Of a stretch of DNA of 15,057 bases, positions 14,285 through 15,057 are shown piece after piece. Position 1 is the stretch's first letter. Each line of letters begins with the position of its first letter. The stretch is from Thermoplasmata archaeon. Lineage in GTDB: Archaea; Thermoplasmatota; E2; UBA202; DSCA01. The notes beneath the pieces are model-generated. The model saw only the letters and a list, made by a program, of their open reading frames with translations. It was not told the origin of the DNA and searched no databases. The DNA is taken from positions 1 to 15,057 of the forward strand of contig VBQP01000043.1 of the NCBI GenBank assembly GCA_008297795.1. The letters run 5' to 3'. Both the position numbers and the translations under genes were made by a program.

Positions 14285-15057
14285 CTACATGAAAAATATC
14301 ACGTAAGCCAGCACGCCTGTCACAATTAGGTAAAGCAATGAATATTTATGAAAATCCGCCCATATTTTTTTGCCCCCCACAAATCTCAGGGCGATCAAAT
14401 TGGCAAGGGAAGCAACGGCAATCCCATTGCCGCCAACGTTCACGCCATATGCTATGGAAAACCAGTTATGGGAGAATTTGGACATGAGGATGCTTGCAGG
14501 AACGTTGCTTGTAATCTGGGAAAATAATAGTGATAACGAAAATATCGTGGAGCTGCCGCCCAGGCTAAATGAATTTACAAAATTTGATACGACCTCTGTT
14601 CTGCTGATGAGATGGAAGTCAACGAACATGGTTATAAAAAGCAGTATCAACAGCCAGTCAACCTTTGGGAGTATATTCCTGAATGAGACCAGATAAATAA
14701 TAAGGATTACAGGCAGAGCATAGTAAGTCAGTCCCAGCTGCATCATAAGAGCATAGCCAATTAAAAGAAGGATAGACAGAGAGAATAATTTTTTGTTGGA
14801 CTCGGCATCATTTTTTCTTGTAGGTGTATGCAATTTTTTGGGAGGAAATTCAATCAAAACAAAAATGATGAGGGAAATAAATAATAAAATGAAAAGGGGC
14901 ATCATTTTTATTATAAAAGTTAAAAAGGATATTCCCCATTGATGCCACAAAAATAAATTCTGTGGGTTGCCTATGGGTGTCAAAGCGGAGCCGACATTCA
15001 CAGCCATGGCTTCAAAGATTATCAGTTTCCTGACATCGTTTTCCATGAATGCCTGGA
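14285..15057 (-). CDS. ArsB/NhaD/SLC13-type anion or cation permease, 3' part only
   Basis: The frame stays open to the window edge (the residues before the internal Met are QAF), so the gene starts outside; about 257 aa are visible, roughly the C-terminal 60 percent of a typical 400-450 aa permease. Signature loops of the ion-transporter superfamily are present: NVGSALTPIGNPQNLFLW in the first visible hairpin and, in the second half, SQITSNVPASILMS followed by NVGGNGIAVASLANLIALRF. About seven to eight membrane helices are visible. Relatives export arsenite, exchange Na+/H+, or take up citrate or other anions; the substrate cannot be chosen from this fragment, and no arsenic regulator or ATPase is in view. 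A cytoplasmic loop (PPKKLHTPTRKNDAESNKK) separates the halves. It has the same orientation as the nurA operon but is separated from it by that operon's TATA box. Confidence 0.85.
   Translation of the reverse strand, partial: QAFMENDVRKLIIFEAMAVNVGSALTPIGNPQNLFLWHQWGISFLTFIIKMMPLFILLFISLIIFVLIEFPPKKLHTPTRKNDAESNKKLFSLSILLLIGYALMMQLGLTYYALPVILIIYLVSFRNILPKVDWLLILLFITMFVDFHLISRTEVVSNFVNSFSLGGSSTIFSLSLLFSQITSNVPASILMSKFSHNWFSIAYGVNVGGNGIAVASLANLIALRFVGGKKIWADFHKYSLLYLIVTGVLAYVIFFM

Noticed and set aside
14285..15057. Assigning the permease specifically as an arsenite pump
   Set aside because: Only the C-terminal part is visible and the loops are shared by ArsB, NhaD and SLC13 relatives; no arsR, arsA or arsC is in the window.

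Overview
The window looks like ordinary chromosomal DNA of a euryarchaeal-type archaeon, most plausibly a Thermoplasmatota relative (lineage confidence low). The archaeal call rests on a Kae1/Bud32 pair, a NurA-HerA pair, a RecJ/GAN-like DHH nuclease, TATA-box promoters, GGTGA-type ribosome binding sites inside operons, and NosD/PKD/propeller surface proteins. I see no rRNA, tRNA, CRISPR array, insertion sequence or recognisable defence island. Twelve genes are supported, two cut by the window edges, and there is no gene-free stretch over 300 bases.

Layout: (1) 1-2638, minus, the 5' part of a very large secreted beta-propeller protein that stays open to the window edge. (2) 2732-4117, plus, a DHH/DHHA1 exonuclease. 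(3) 6408-4148, minus, an alanine-type aminotransferase overlapping by four bases with a membrane-anchored FKBP prolyl isomerase rich in N-glycosylation sequons. (4) 6493-8229, plus, a secreted NosD-type beta-helix/PKD/Ig-like protein. (5) 8276-10646, plus, a tight unit: a 76-aa protein of unknown function, Kae1, Bud32 and an XTP/dITP pyrophosphatase. (6) 11515-10655, minus, an EamA/DMT transporter. (7) 14212-11557, minus, a previously unlisted 40-aa ORF, then NurA and HerA. (8) 15057-14285, minus, the 3' part of an ArsB/SLC13-type permease.

Gene function falls into DNA end processing (NurA-HerA, DHH nuclease), tRNA t6A modification and nucleotide-pool cleaning (Kae1, Bud32, XTPase), cell-surface proteins and their folding (two large secreted proteins, FKBP), and transport.

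The most informative structure is at gene starts. Six first-in-unit genes have an AT-rich TATA element centred about 26-29 bases upstream of an ATG, as expected for leaderless mRNAs, while several downstream genes in operons have Shine-Dalgarno sites. This pattern supports a leaderless 40-aa microprotein at the head of the nurA-herA operon, and moves the likely starts of the aminotransferase and HerA. Three of the six promoters also share the 10-mer TGCATTTAAA 5-7 bases before the ATG. I found no clear new multi-gene system; the 40-aa ORF, the shared motif and the 76-aa KEOPS-linked protein are the best leads.
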